NCBI RefSeq assembly: GCF_006438925.1
Contig: NZ_RCZA01000007.1
Coordinates: 127,611 to 191,610 of the forward strand
Source of the DNA: Pseudomonas mandelii
GTDB taxonomy: Bacteria; Pseudomonadota; Gammaproteobacteria; Pseudomonadales; Pseudomonadaceae
Length of the DNA stretch: 64,000 nucleotides
Direction: 5' to 3'
This document shows, piece by piece, positions 1 to 9,359 of the stretch; the first letter of the stretch is position 1; each line of letters starts with the position of its first letter. The notes below the pieces were generated by a model. The model saw only the letters and a program-made list of their open reading frames with translations, did not search any database and had not been told where the DNA came from. The translations under genes and the position numbers were made by a program.

Positions 1-1076
1 AACAGCACCGCGCAGGCTTCCGGCGTGCCGAAGTCGTCGTTCATCACCTGGGTGAAACGCTCGACGAAGGCTTCGCCGCCAGCAGGCGCAACGTTCGGCA
101 GGCCTTTCAACGCATGGTAGAAACGCTCGAGTGCGCCCTTGGCGTCCTTGAGGTTGTCTTCCGAGTAGTTGATCGCGCTGCGGTAGTGGCTCGACACCAG
201 CAGGTAACGCACGACTTCCGGGTGGTACTTTTCCAGCACGTCGCGAATGGTGAAGAAGTTGTTCAAGGACTTGGACATCTTCTCGCCATTGATGCGAATC
301 ATGCCGCAATGCATCCACGCGTTGGCGTAGGTCTTGCCGGTGGCCGCTTCACTCTGGGCGATTTCGTTTTCGTGGTGCGGGAACTCGAGGTCGCTGCCGC
401 CGCCATGAATGTCGAAGGTCTCGCCCAGGCAGCAGGTCGACATCACCGAGCACTCGATGTGCCAGCCCGGACGACCGTCGCCCCAAGGCGATGGCCAGCT
501 CGGCTCGCCCGGTTTGGCGCCCTTCCACAACACGAAGTCCAACGGGTCTTGCTTGGACTCGTCGACTTCGATCCGCGCACCGATGCGCAGGTCTTCGATT
601 TTCTTGCGCGACAGCTTGCCGTAGCCCATGAACTTGGCGACGCGGTAATAAACGTCGCCATTGCCCGGGGCGTAGGCGTAACCCTTGTCGATCAGGGTCT
701 GGATCATGGTCTGCATGCCAGCGATATGATCGGTGGCCCGTGGTTCCATGTCCGGCTTGAGGATATTGAGGCGCGCCTCATCCTCATGCATCGCGGTGAT
801 CATGCGCTCGGTCAGCACGTCGAACGGCTCGCCGTTCTCCTTGGCCCGATTGATGATCTTGTCTTCAATGTCGGTGATGTTGCGCACATACGTCAGGTTA
901 TAACCGCTAAACCGCAACCAGCGGGTCACCAGGTCGAACGCGACCATGCTGCGGCCGTGGCCAATGTGGCAGTAGTCGTACACGGTCATCCCGCAGACGT
1001 ACATGCGCACATTGTTGCCATCCAGCGGCTTGAAGACTTCTTTGCTCTTGGTGAGCGTGTTGTAGATCGTAAGCAC
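1..1076 (-). CDS. cysS: Cysteinyl-tRNA synthetase (C-terminus outside window)
   Basis: Charges tRNA-Cys with cysteine in the cytoplasm. The visible 358 codons begin at a GTG (1076) and read MLTIYNTLTKSKEVF. The class I HIGH motif is at residues 37-40, a candidate zinc-ligand Cys is at 28, and the KMSKS signature is at residues 266-270 (bases 267-281), a typical spacing for this enzyme. The family is about 460 residues, so roughly the last 100 lie beyond base 1. It starts only 15 nt after the glnS stop, so the two synthetases probably share a transcript. No ATG is available near the conserved start, so GTG is chosen. Identification is certain. Confidence 0.97.
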   Translation of the reverse strand, partial: MLTIYNTLTKSKEVFKPLDGNNVRMYVCGMTVYDYCHIGHGRSMVAFDLVTRWLRFSGYNLTYVRNITDIEDKIINRAKENGEPFDVLTERMITAMHEDEARLNILKPDMEPRATDHIAGMQTMIQTLIDKGYAYAPGNGDVYYRVAKFMGYGKLSRKKIEDLRIGARIEVDESKQDPLDFVLWKGAKPGEPSWPSPWGDGRPGWHIECSVMSTCCLGETFDIHGGGSDLEFPHHENEIAQSEAATGKTYANAWMHCGMIRINGEKMSKSLNNFFTIRDVLEKYHPEVVRYLLVSSHYRSAINYSEDNLKDAKGALERFYHALKGLPNVAPAGGEAFVERFTQVMNDDFGTPEACAVL

Positions 1077-1091
1077 TTTAGGTTCCTTGAA

Positions 1092-2789
1092 TCACTGGCC
1101 CCACGAATCACGCAAGGTCACGGTACGGTTGAATACCGGAGCACCTGGTTTCGAGTCCTTGATATCCGCGACGAAGTAACCTTCGCGCTCGAACTGGAAA
1201 CGGTCTTCCGGCTGTGCATTGCCAAGCGAAGGCTCAGCACGACAACCGGTGAGGACTTGCAGCGAGTCAGGGTTGATGTTGTCCAGGAAACTGGCGCTGT
1301 CTTCGGCCTTCTCAGGGTTGGCCGAGCGGAACAGGCGATCGTACAGGCGCACTTCGCACTCGACGCTGGCCGCGGCCGGCACCCAGTGAACCACGCCTTT
1401 GACCTTGCGGCCTTCAGGGTTCTTGCCCAGGGTTTCCGGATCGTAGGAGCAACGCAGTTCGACGATGTTGCCATCGGCGTCCTTGATCGCTTCGTCGGCG
1501 CGGATCACGTAGCTGCCGCGCAGACGCACTTCGCCGGCCGGTTCCAGGCGCTTGTAGCCTTTTGGCGGCTCTTCCATGAAGTCTTCACGGTCGATGTAGA
1601 TCTCACGGGCGAACGGCAGAACGCGCACGCCCATGTCTTCTTTCGGGTGGCACGCCAGTTCGAGGTTCTCGACCTGGTCTTCCGGGTAGTTGGTGATCAC
1701 GACTTTCAGCGGACGCAGCACGCACATGGCACGCGGGGCGCTGTGGTCGAGGTCGTCACGGATGCTGAATTCGAGCATGCCGAAGTCGACCACGCCGTCG
1801 GAACGGTTGGTGCCGATCATTTCGCAGAAGTTGCGGATCGATTTCGGCGTGTAGCCACGGCGGCGGAAGCCGGACAGCGTGGACATGCGCGGATCGTCCC
1901 AGCCATGAACGTGCTTTTCATCGACCAGTTGCTTGAGCTTGCGCTTGCTGGTGATCGTGTAGTTCAGGTTCAGACGGCTGAATTCGTACTGACGCGGTTG
2001 CGCCGGCACGGGCAGGTTCTCGAGGAACCACTCGTACAGCGGACGATGGCTTTCGAACTCCAGGGTGCAGATCGAGTGGGTGATGCCTTCGATGGCGTCC
2101 GACTGACCGTGGGTGAAGTCATAGTTCGGGTAGATGCACCACTTGTCGCCAGTCTGGTGGTGATGCGCGTGACGGATGCGATACATGATCGGGTCGCGCA
2201 GGTTCATGTTCGGCGAGGCCATGTCGATCTTGGCCCGCAGCACGCGTGCGCCGTCCTTGAATTCACCGGCCTTCATGCGGGCGAACCAGTCCAGGTTCTC
2301 TTCCACGGAGCGATCGCGGAACGGGCTGTTCTTGCCCGGTTCGGTCAGGCTGCCGCGGTATTCCTTGGCCTGTTCAGGGCTCAGGTCATCAACGTAGGCC
2401 TTGCCGGCCTTGATCAGCTCAACGGCCCAATCGTGCAACTGGTCGAAATACTGCGAGGCGTAGCGCACTTCACCGGACCATTCGAAGCCCAGCCATTTGA
2501 CGTCGCTTTCGATCGCGTCGATGTATTCCTGGTCTTCCTTGGCCGGGTTGGTGTCGTCGAAACGCAGGTGCGTGACGCCGCCAAATTCCTGGGCCAGGCC
2601 GAAGTTCACACAAATCGACTTGGCGTGACCGATGTGCAGGTAGCCGTTGGGCTCAGGCGGGAAACGGGTGACGATCTGCGTGTGCTTACCCGAGTCCAGG
2701 TCCGCCTGGATGATCGGGCGCAGGAAATTGACCGGCACGGCAGGGCCGGTCTTGGAATTCGAGGTAGGGTCGACAGTGGGCTTGCTCAT
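1092..2789 (-). CDS. glnS: Glutaminyl-tRNA synthetase
   Basis: Class I enzyme that attaches glutamine to tRNA-Gln. The 565 residues match the usual length. The start at 2789 gives MSKPTVDPTSN; a longer in-frame extension to 2912 exists but adds unconserved sequence. HIGH lies at residues 52-55 within the segment PPEPNGYLHIGHAKS. The KMSKS-type loop reads ITSKRKL, so the usual Met before Ser-Lys is Thr. A C-terminal beta-barrel anticodon-binding region follows. It is upstream of cysS in the same direction and divergent from ppiB, with about 260 bp between the starts holding both promoters. Confidence 0.97.
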   Translation of the reverse strand: MSKPTVDPTSNSKTGPAVPVNFLRPIIQADLDSGKHTQIVTRFPPEPNGYLHIGHAKSICVNFGLAQEFGGVTHLRFDDTNPAKEDQEYIDAIESDVKWLGFEWSGEVRYASQYFDQLHDWAVELIKAGKAYVDDLSPEQAKEYRGSLTEPGKNSPFRDRSVEENLDWFARMKAGEFKDGARVLRAKIDMASPNMNLRDPIMYRIRHAHHHQTGDKWCIYPNYDFTHGQSDAIEGITHSICTLEFESHRPLYEWFLENLPVPAQPRQYEFSRLNLNYTITSKRKLKQLVDEKHVHGWDDPRMSTLSGFRRRGYTPKSIRNFCEMIGTNRSDGVVDFGMLEFSIRDDLDHSAPRAMCVLRPLKVVITNYPEDQVENLELACHPKEDMGVRVLPFAREIYIDREDFMEEPPKGYKRLEPAGEVRLRGSYVIRADEAIKDADGNIVELRCSYDPETLGKNPEGRKVKGVVHWVPAAASVECEVRLYDRLFRSANPEKAEDSASFLDNINPDSLQVLTGCRAEPSLGNAQPEDRFQFEREGYFVADIKDSKPGAPVFNRTVTLRDSWGQ

Positions 2790-3049
2790 AGGATCCTTGA
2801 ACGTACAAGTGCGCGGCCAGTTGGCCAAATCAAAGCGGCGGTTAAAACAAAGGGGCTTATCATAGCCGATGCCGTCAAGTCGCTGACAGCGCAGGGCAAA
2901 AAACGGCTGCATTTAATCGGATGCAAATGAAAAACAGCCTCGAAATTCGCGCCCGGCACGCTAAACTGCGCATCTTGGCCAAAATTGGCCGGACCGGTTG
3001 AGGGCTTCAATGCCCCGAAACCCACGAATTATTAGAAAGAGTACCGATC

Positions 3050-3553
3050 ATGACCCAAGTCAAACTGACCACCAACCATGGCGACATCGTCCTGGAACTG
3101 AACGCTGAGAAAGCCCCGATCACCGTGGCCAACTTCATCGAGTACGTCAAAGCCGGTCACTACGAAAACACCGTTTTCCACCGCGTCATCGGTAACTTCA
3201 TGATCCAGGGCGGCGGTTTCGAGCCAGGCATGAAAGAAAAGAAAGACAAGCGCCCAAGCATCCAGAACGAAGCCGACAACGGCCTGCCGAACGAGAAGTA
3301 CACCGTTGCCATGGCCCGCACCATGGAACCGCATTCGGCTTCCGCCCAGTTCTTCATCAACGTGGCTGACAACAGCTTCCTGAACCACAGCGCCAAGACC
3401 ACTCAGGGCTGGGGTTACGCCGTGTTCGCCAAGGTAGTTGAAGGCACCGACGTGGTCGACAAGATCAAAGGTGTTTCCACCACCATGAAGTCCGGCCACC
3501 AGGACGTACCAGCAGAAGACGTGATCATCGAGAAAGCCGAGATCATTGAGTGA
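3050..3553 (+). CDS. ppiB: Peptidyl-prolyl cis-trans isomerase B (cyclophilin)
   Basis: Catalyses cis-trans isomerisation of X-Pro bonds. The 167-residue single-domain cyclophilin has no signal peptide, so it should be the cytoplasmic form. Diagnostic motifs are FHRVIGNFMIQGGGF, with the catalytic Arg, then SAQFFINVADNSFL and GWGYAVFAKVVEG. An AG-rich ribosome site (GAAAGAG) precedes the ATG. Its stop overlaps the GTG start of lpxH by four bases (GTGA), indicating translational coupling. The ppiB-lpxH pairing is common in Pseudomonas. Confidence 0.97.
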   Translation: MTQVKLTTNHGDIVLELNAEKAPITVANFIEYVKAGHYENTVFHRVIGNFMIQGGGFEPGMKEKKDKRPSIQNEADNGLPNEKYTVAMARTMEPHSASAQFFINVADNSFLNHSAKTTQGWGYAVFAKVVEGTDVVDKIKGVSTTMKSGHQDVPAEDVIIEKAEIIE

Positions 3554-4302
3554 TACTGCTGATTTCAGACTTGCATCTGGAAGAGGAGCGCCCGGACATT
3601 ACCCGGGCGTTTCTGGATTTGCTTGCCGGACGCGCCCGCTCGGCGAGTGCGTTGTACATCCTGGGCGACTTTTTCGAGGCGTGGATTGGCGACGATGCCA
3701 TGACGCCGTTCCAGCGCTCCATCTGCCAGGCCCTGCGCGAACTCAGCGACAGCGGCACGGCCATTTTTCTGATGCACGGCAATCGCGACTTCATGCTCGG
3801 CCAGGCCTTCTGCAAACAGGCTGGCTGCACGTTGTTGAAAGACCCGAGTGTCGTGCAGTTTTACGGCGAGCCGGTGCTATTGATGCACGGCGACAGCCTC
3901 TGCACCCGCGACGAGGCTTATATGAAGCTGCGTCGCTATCTGCGTAATCCGATCACCCTGTTCATCCTGCGGCACCTGCCTTTGCGGACTCGCCATAAAC
4001 TGGCGCGCAAGCTGCGCAGTGAAAGCCGTGCGCAGACGCGGATGAAGGCCAACGATATTGTGGATGTCACGCCGGAAGAAGTGCCGCGGATCATGCAGGC
4101 CTATGGCGTGAAGACCTTGATCCACGGGCATACCCATCGCCCGGCCATTCACAAATTGCAGATTGGCGAGCAGGCGGCCAAACGGATTGTGCTGGGGGAT
4201 TGGGATCGTCAGGGGTGGGCGTTGCAGGTGGATGAGCAAGGGTTTGCGTTGGCGCCTTTCGACTTCGCCCCGCCGCCGCAACTGGCAGCACCCAATACCT
4301 AA
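3550..4302 (+). CDS. lpxH: UDP-2,3-diacylglucosamine diphosphatase
   Basis: Hydrolyses UDP-2,3-diacylglucosamine to lipid X in lipid A synthesis, as a peripheral protein of the inner membrane. The calcineurin-like metallophosphatase signature is complete: SDLH at residues 6-9, GDFFEAWIGDD from 39 (D40), GNRD at 77-80, HGD at 113-115 and HGHTH at 192-196. These give the dimetal site. Length is 250 residues, close to the usual ~240. The GTG start at 3550 overlaps the ppiB stop. No strong terminator follows; a REPIN begins 18 bp downstream. Confidence 0.96.
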   Translation: MILLISDLHLEEERPDITRAFLDLLAGRARSASALYILGDFFEAWIGDDAMTPFQRSICQALRELSDSGTAIFLMHGNRDFMLGQAFCKQAGCTLLKDPSVVQFYGEPVLLMHGDSLCTRDEAYMKLRRYLRNPITLFILRHLPLRTRHKLARKLRSESRAQTRMKANDIVDVTPEEVPRIMQAYGVKTLIHGHTHRPAIHKLQIGEQAAKRIVLGDWDRQGWALQVDEQGFALAPFDFAPPPQLAAPNT

Positions 4303-4320
4303 CCGCCATACACAAATCCT

Positions 4321-4410
4321 TGTGGGAGCGAGCCTGCTCGCGAAAGCGGTGTGTCATTCAACATTAATATCGACTGATCCACCGCTTTCGCGAGCAGGCT
4401 CGCTCCCACA
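4321..4410. repeat. REPIN (class A REP pair)
   Basis: Two copies of the palindromic REP core TGTGGGAGCGAGCCTGCTCG stand in inverted orientation about 45 bp apart, so the 90-bp unit can fold into one long hairpin. It lies between the lpxH and emrB stop codons, the standard convergent-gene location of Pseudomonas REPINs. Confidence 0.9.
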
Positions 4411-4465
4411 GGGGTTCTGTGATTTTTTCAAGATCTAAGCCAGACACATATCCAGCGTGTTGGGC

Positions 4466-5995
4466 TTAGTGGCCTGAGGCCGCAGGCCCCGCCTTCGCCG
4501 CAAACGGCGGTTTCGCCAGCCACACCAGCACAATCAACCCCATGAACGCCCACCCCAGCAACGTGAAGTAATCCACGGTGGAGAGCATGTACGCCTGACT
4601 GGTCAGCACATGATCCAGCTGCGCATACGCCGGATTCCCCGCCCCGCCCAGACTGTTCAACGCATCCCGGGTCGCCGGTTCATAGGTCGTAATGCTTTCA
4701 CTCAAATACGCATGATGCTGATCCGCCCGGCGAATCCAGATCCACGTCGTCAACGACGCCGCGAAACTGCCGCCCAACGTCCGCAGGAACGTCGCCAGGC
4801 CCGCGCCGTCGGCGATCTGGCTCGGTGGCAGGTCCGACATCAGAATGCTCAAGGTCGGCATGAAGAACAGCGCCACACCAATCCCCATGAACAGCTGCAC
4901 CAGGGCGATGTGCTGGAAGTCCACTTCGTTGGTAAACCCGGCCCGCATGAAGCAGCTCAGGCCAATCGCCAGGAACGCCAGGCCGGCCAGCAGCCGCAGG
5001 TCGAATTTGTGCGCGTACTTGCCGACAAACGGCGACATCAGTACGGGCAGAATCCCGATCGGCGCCACCGCCAGCCCCGCCCAGGTCGCCGTGTAACCCA
5101 TCTGGGTTTGCAGCCATTGGGGCAGAATCAGGTTGATCCCGAAGAACCCGGCGTAACCCAACACCAGCACGATGGTGCCGATGCGGAAGTTGCGGTAAGC
5201 GAACAGCCGCAGATTGACCACTGGGTGCTTGTCGGTCATTTCCCAGATCACGAACACCGCCAGCGCTATCACTGAAATGGCCGCGCCGATGAGGATGAAG
5301 TTCGACTCGAACCAGTCCAGGTCGTTGCCCTTGTCGAGGATCACCTGCAACGCGCCGACGCCAATGATCAGGGTGATCAAACCGACGTAATCCATCGGCT
5401 GATAGCTGGTTTCCACCGGCCGTGCCTTAAGCTGCGAGCGCACCACCATCACCGCGAAAACACCGATCGGCACGTTGATAAAGAAGATCCACGGCCAGCT
5501 ATAGCTGTCGGTAATCCAGCCGCCGAGGATGGGACCTGCAATCGGCGCCACCACCGTGACCATCGCCAGCAACGCCAGGGCCATGCCGCGCCTGGCCGGC
5601 GGATAGACGGCAATCAGCAGCGTTTGAGTCATCGGGTACAGGGGACCTGCCACCAGACCTTGAAGTACCCGAAAGCCAATCAGCTCCGGCATCGAGGTCG
5701 AGATACCGCACAGAAATGAAGCCAGCACGAACAGGACTGTCGCCCAGAGAAACAGCTTCACCTCGCCGAAACGCCGGCTGAGCCAACCGGTCAGCGGCAG
5801 CGCGATGGCGTTGCTCACGGCGAACGAGGTAATCACCCAAGTGCCCTGCTCCGAACTCACGCCGAGGTTGCCGGAGATCGTCGGCAGCGCCACGTTGGCG
5901 ATAGTGGTGTCGAGTACCTGCATGAAGGTTGCCAGCGACAGACCAATGGTGCTGAGCACCAGGCTGGGCGGCGTGAAAGACGCGTTATTGCTCAT
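4466..5995 (-). CDS. emrB: DHA2-family multidrug efflux MFS permease (EmrB-like)
   Basis: Inner-membrane proton-driven exporter of the 14-helix DHA2 branch of the major facilitator superfamily; 509 residues. It begins with a short cytoplasmic tail and helix 1 containing ATFMQVLDTTIANVALP, the DHA2 signature (motif D1). The A-motif region reads GWLSRRFGEVK. Helix 5 has the antiporter motif around GPILGGWITDSYSWPWIF. It is the last gene of the run marR-OMF-emrA-emrB, but a REPIN separates it from emrA, so its expression may be uncoupled. Substrate cannot be read from sequence. Confidence 0.93.
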   Translation of the reverse strand: MSNNASFTPPSLVLSTIGLSLATFMQVLDTTIANVALPTISGNLGVSSEQGTWVITSFAVSNAIALPLTGWLSRRFGEVKLFLWATVLFVLASFLCGISTSMPELIGFRVLQGLVAGPLYPMTQTLLIAVYPPARRGMALALLAMVTVVAPIAGPILGGWITDSYSWPWIFFINVPIGVFAVMVVRSQLKARPVETSYQPMDYVGLITLIIGVGALQVILDKGNDLDWFESNFILIGAAISVIALAVFVIWEMTDKHPVVNLRLFAYRNFRIGTIVLVLGYAGFFGINLILPQWLQTQMGYTATWAGLAVAPIGILPVLMSPFVGKYAHKFDLRLLAGLAFLAIGLSCFMRAGFTNEVDFQHIALVQLFMGIGVALFFMPTLSILMSDLPPSQIADGAGLATFLRTLGGSFAASLTTWIWIRRADQHHAYLSESITTYEPATRDALNSLGGAGNPAYAQLDHVLTSQAYMLSTVDYFTLLGWAFMGLIVLVWLAKPPFAAKAGPAASGH

Positions 5996-6050
5996 CGCGA
6001 ATCCTTTGAAACATGGCTGGCGCGGCGCCTGTTACAGACGCAGCTGCCCT

Positions 6051-6140
6051 TGTGGGAGCGAGCTTGCTCGCGATGGCGGATTAACATTCAACATCTTTGT
6101 TGATTGATCCACCGCTATCGCGAGCAAGCTCGCTCCCACA
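6051..6140. repeat. REPIN inside the efflux operon
   Basis: Inverted pair of the class A REP in its GAGCTTGCTCGCGA variant, 90 bp end to end. It lies between emrA (stop 6160) and emrB (start 5995), two genes of one expected transcript. Confidence 0.9.
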
Positions 6141-6159
6141 GGGTCGGTGTGATGACCAA

Positions 6160-7362
6160 TCAGCGTTGAACGGTTTTGCTGACCGCAGCGCTGTTGTCGT
6201 GGATCAATTGAGCGATCATCGCGTCGGCCTCGGCCAACTGACGGTCATAGACGTTGGTGCTGAACGAGGCCTTTTGCGGTGGCTGTTGCGCCAGCACCGG
6301 GCCGCTCTGGTCGCGCAGGTTCACATCGACCTGAGTCGACAGGCCTACCCGCAACGGGTGCTTGGCCAGTTCTTCGGCGTTGATGTGAATCCGCACTGGC
6401 ACCCGCTGGACGATCTTGATCCAGTTACCGGTGGCGTTCTGCGCCGGCAGCAGGGCAAACGCGCTGCCAGTACCGGCGCCGAGGCTGTCGATGGTGCCGC
6501 TGTACTTCACGCTGCTGCCGTAGAGATCGGCTTCGATGTCGACCGGCTGACCGATGCGCATGTCACGCAGCTGGGTTTCCTTGAAGTTGGCGTCGATCCA
6601 CAGCTGATCCAACGGAATGACCGCCATCAATGCGGTGCCCGGCTGGACCCGTTGGCCCAGTTGTACCGAGCGTTTGGCGACGTAACCGGTCACCGGCGCG
6701 ATCAAGGTGCTGCGGGAGTTGTTCAAGTAAGCCTGACGCAATTGCGCGGCAGCGGACATCACGTCCGGGTGCGACGACACCACGGTGTCATCCACCAAAG
6801 CACTGGTGGTTTTCAGTTGCTGTTTGGCGTTGGCCAAGGCGTTTTGCGCCGAGGTCAGGTCGTCGCGAGCGTGGGACAGTTCTTCCTGGGAAATCGCGCC
6901 GCCAGCGGCGAGGTTTTTCCGGCGATTGAAGTTGTCCTGAGCCTTTTGCACTTCAGCCTGTTGGGCGTTGACCTGGGCTTTCATGCCGTCGACGTTGCTG
7001 TACAAACCGCGAACCTGACGCACGGTGCGGGCCAGATTGGCCTGGGCACTTTGCAGACCGACTTCGGCGTCGTTTGGGTCGAAGTTGATCAACACCTGGC
7101 CTTCGTGAACCAGGTCGCCATCGTCGGCGCCAATGCTGACCACGGTGCCGGTGACCAACGGAGTGATTTCCACCACGTTGCCGTTCACATAGGCATCGTC
7201 GGTGCTTTCATTCCAGCGCCCGTAGAATTCGTGATAACCCCAGACGCCGATACCGGCGAGGATCACCACGATCGCGAGCACCACCAGCATGACTTTGCGT
7301 TTACGCGAATTGCTGGTGTCTTGTGCGTTGTCAGGGGTTGGTGTTGTTTCGGCAGTAGCCAT
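6160..7362 (-). CDS. emrA: HlyD/EmrA-family periplasmic adaptor subunit
   Basis: Membrane-fusion protein joining the EmrB-like pump to the outer-membrane factor. It has 400 residues: a cytoplasmic N-terminus, one membrane helix at about residues 22-45 (KVMLVVLAIVVILAGIGVWG), a biotinyl-lipoyl half-motif (GTVVSIGADDGDLVHEGQVL), a long alpha-helical hairpin at about 100-190, the second lipoyl half (APVTGYVAKRSVQLGQRVQPG) and a beta-barrel domain (IDANFKETQLRDMRIGQPVD). Its stop is separated from emrB by a REPIN, while the upstream outer-membrane factor ends only 15 nt before its start. Confidence 0.94.
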   Translation of the reverse strand: MATAETTPTPDNAQDTSNSRKRKVMLVVLAIVVILAGIGVWGYHEFYGRWNESTDDAYVNGNVVEITPLVTGTVVSIGADDGDLVHEGQVLINFDPNDAEVGLQSAQANLARTVRQVRGLYSNVDGMKAQVNAQQAEVQKAQDNFNRRKNLAAGGAISQEELSHARDDLTSAQNALANAKQQLKTTSALVDDTVVSSHPDVMSAAAQLRQAYLNNSRSTLIAPVTGYVAKRSVQLGQRVQPGTALMAVIPLDQLWIDANFKETQLRDMRIGQPVDIEADLYGSSVKYSGTIDSLGAGTGSAFALLPAQNATGNWIKIVQRVPVRIHINAEELAKHPLRVGLSTQVDVNLRDQSGPVLAQQPPQKASFSTNVYDRQLAEADAMIAQLIHDNSAAVSKTVQR

Positions 7363-7377
7363 GACAAGTACCTTGAA

Positions 7378-8847
7378 TTAGTTGTGCTGCGTGTCTGGGG
7401 TTGCGTTGGCTGCGGTCAGGGTCTCGCCCTGGAAGCCGCCGCCCAGCGCCTGCATCAATTGGATCGACAGGTCGATCTGCTCGGCATTCAGGCTGGCCAG
7501 CTGACGCTGGGCCTGGAGCAACTGCTGCTCGATGCTGAGCACGTCCAGGTAATTGCCGATGCCGGAACCGTAACGCTGGACCACGGTGTTGTAAGAATCC
7601 CGGGCAATGTCGGTGGCGTGCTGCTGAGCGCCGATCTGCCGACCGATATCTCGCAACTGGTTGATGGTGTCGCTGACATCCCCCAGGGCTTTCACCAGGC
7701 TTTTGTTGTACTGCGCCACCGCGAGGTCGTAATCGGCGTCGCGGGAATCGAGGTTGGCACGCAGTCGGCCGCCGTCGAAAATCGGCACAGAGATCGTCGG
7801 CGCAATGTTGAAGAAGCGACTGGCGGAACCGAACATTGCGTCACCCAATAACGATTCGGCACCGGCCGCGGCGCTAAGGTTCAGATTGGGATAGAACTGG
7901 GTTTTGCCGGCGGCGATGTTCTTGCTCGCCGCTTCGACCCGCCAGCGGGCGGCCACCAGGTCAGGACGACGGCCCAGTAACTCGGCCGGCAACACCGATG
8001 GCAGAGCCACTGCGCTGGCCTGAAGGATTTTCGGCCGGGCGATTTCATTGCCGCGATCCGGGCCTTTGCCGAGCAGCACAGCCAAAGCGATTTTCGCGCT
8101 TTGCAGGCGTTTTTCGGCGTCGATCAGGCTGGCTTCGGAGGTGGCTTCCAGGCTTTCGGTTTGCTGGAACTGGTACTGGCTGTCGATCCCCGAACTCAGG
8201 CGACGCTGGCTCAGGTCGAGCATTTGTTTGGTGCGCTTGAGGTCTTCACTGGCCAGGTCGTAGACGATATGCGCCTGTCCCAGATCGCTGTAGGCGCGAG
8301 CCACGTCGGCGGACAACGTCAGCTGAGCGGCTTGTTGATCGACTTCGGCAGCGCGAGCCTGACCCAGTGCAGCTTCCCAGGCGTCACGCTGACCGCCCCA
8401 AAGGTCGAAGTTGTAATTGAAACTGGCGTTGATGTTGCGCACGGTGGAGTAGGTTCCACCCTGCCCGCTCGGGTCCTGATCCCGGGCCAGACGCGAACGG
8501 CTGACGCCGGCACTGGCATCGAGGGTGGGCATGCGGGCGGCATCCGCTGCATAAGCGGCGGCGCTGGCCTGGTGGGCGCGGGCGTCGGCGATTTGCATGT
8601 CGGGGCTGTCGTGCAGGGCTTCGCGGATCAAGCCGTCGAGCTGTGGGTCGCCGAGGCTTTTCCACCAGTCGCTTTTCGGCCAGGCCGCGGGCGACAGGGT
8701 CACACCGCTGAGGGATTGCCCGGCCTTGAGGGTTTTCGCATCGAGGCTTTTGCCCTCGGTGTTCAAGCCACTGTAGCTGGCGCAACCCGCGAGGGTCATG
8801 GCTGCCAGCACCAGGCTCAGGCCGGTACGCAGGGTTTTACTGCTCAT
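7378..8847 (-). CDS. Outer-membrane efflux factor, NodT/OprM family lipoprotein
   Basis: TolC-type outer-membrane channel completing the EmrAB pump. It has 489 residues with a lipoprotein signal peptide: hydrophobic LSLVLAAMTLAGC with the lipobox Cys at about residue 22. Two repeated outer-membrane efflux domains follow, with typical phrases LGRRPDLVAARWRVEAASKNI and FDGGRLRANLDSRDADYD. The ATG overlaps the stop of the MarR gene (ATGA). In memory of P. aeruginosa, the comparable cluster is opmG-emrAB next to a marR gene; this parallel is inferred, not searched. Confidence 0.93.
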   Translation of the reverse strand: MSSKTLRTGLSLVLAAMTLAGCASYSGLNTEGKSLDAKTLKAGQSLSGVTLSPAAWPKSDWWKSLGDPQLDGLIREALHDSPDMQIADARAHQASAAAYAADAARMPTLDASAGVSRSRLARDQDPSGQGGTYSTVRNINASFNYNFDLWGGQRDAWEAALGQARAAEVDQQAAQLTLSADVARAYSDLGQAHIVYDLASEDLKRTKQMLDLSQRRLSSGIDSQYQFQQTESLEATSEASLIDAEKRLQSAKIALAVLLGKGPDRGNEIARPKILQASAVALPSVLPAELLGRRPDLVAARWRVEAASKNIAAGKTQFYPNLNLSAAAGAESLLGDAMFGSASRFFNIAPTISVPIFDGGRLRANLDSRDADYDLAVAQYNKSLVKALGDVSDTINQLRDIGRQIGAQQHATDIARDSYNTVVQRYGSGIGNYLDVLSIEQQLLQAQRQLASLNAEQIDLSIQLMQALGGGFQGETLTAANATPDTQHN

Positions 8848-9317
8848 TTGTCACCTACCCGCAGCAGGGTGATCGAGTCACCAGCTGCCACCAAAATTTT
8901 CTTCAAGATCTGTTCCAGGGTTATCAATTCCTCTGGGGTGATCGCGCCAGCCAGTTCATTCATGGCGTCGGCGCCGATCTCCGGCAGGCGATCAGTCAAC
9001 TGCTGGCCTTGTGCGGTCAGCACCAGCTGAACCTGACGGCGATCCGCTTCGGAGCGTTGGCGAGCGAGGAAGCCTTTCTGTTCCAGACGGTCGAGCATGC
9101 GGGTCATCGAACCGCTGTCCAGCGACAGATGACGGCACAGCTCGGCCGGCGTATCGACGCCGAACTGGGCCATGATGATCAGCACTTTGAACTGCGCGGC
9201 GGTGATGCCGTGGGGTTCCATGTGCGTGTCGATGATCCGGTCCTTGAGCAGCGCCGCGCGCCCGAGCAGGAGGCCGAGATGGCAAGTGTGGAATGCGTCT
9301 GGGGTGAAATGTTTCAT
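8844..9317 (-). CDS. MarR-family transcriptional regulator of the efflux operon
   Basis: Winged-helix repressor of 157 residues. The core runs from helix 1 through the recognition region (TPAELCRHLSLDSGSMTRML) to the wing (RQRSEADRRQVQLVLTAQGQ), the standard MarR DNA-binding layout, with helical dimerisation ends. It is the first gene of the efflux operon, and its stop overlaps the start of the outer-membrane factor. Two identical CTGCCTAGGCAG palindromes in its own promoter are the obvious operators, implying autorepression relieved by a ligand, as known for the family. The ligand is unknown. Confidence 0.93.
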   Translation of the reverse strand: MKHFTPDAFHTCHLGLLLGRAALLKDRIIDTHMEPHGITAAQFKVLIIMAQFGVDTPAELCRHLSLDSGSMTRMLDRLEQKGFLARQRSEADRRQVQLVLTAQGQQLTDRLPEIGADAMNELAGAITPEELITLEQILKKILVAAGDSITLLRVGDK

Positions 9318-9332
9318 CTGACCACCAATTAG

Positions 9333-9344
9333 CTGCCTAGGCAG
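9333..9344. promoter_or_regulatory. MarR operator palindrome 2 (just downstream of the transcription start)
   Basis: Second perfect CTGCCTAGGCAG, followed by AGAATG, so the repeated block is CTGCCTAGGCAG-N-GAATG in both copies. It lies between the predicted transcription start and the marR ATG at 9317. Confidence 0.75.
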
Positions 9345-9359
9345 AGAATGTATGTCGAG

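Noticed and set aside
114..2930. 938-codon open frame on the plus strand across glnS and cysS
   Set aside because: It is antisense to two certain synthetase genes; long antisense frames are a normal effect of high third-position GC here.
2977..2990. GGCCAA-AA-TTGGCC palindrome in the glnS-ppiB gap
   Set aside because: Short and isolated, with no second copy at either promoter; not enough to call an operator.
6097..7851. 584-codon plus-strand frame over emrA and the outer-membrane factor
   Set aside because: Shadow of real minus-strand genes; no recognisable domain and His/Gln/Val-rich composition typical of antisense frames.
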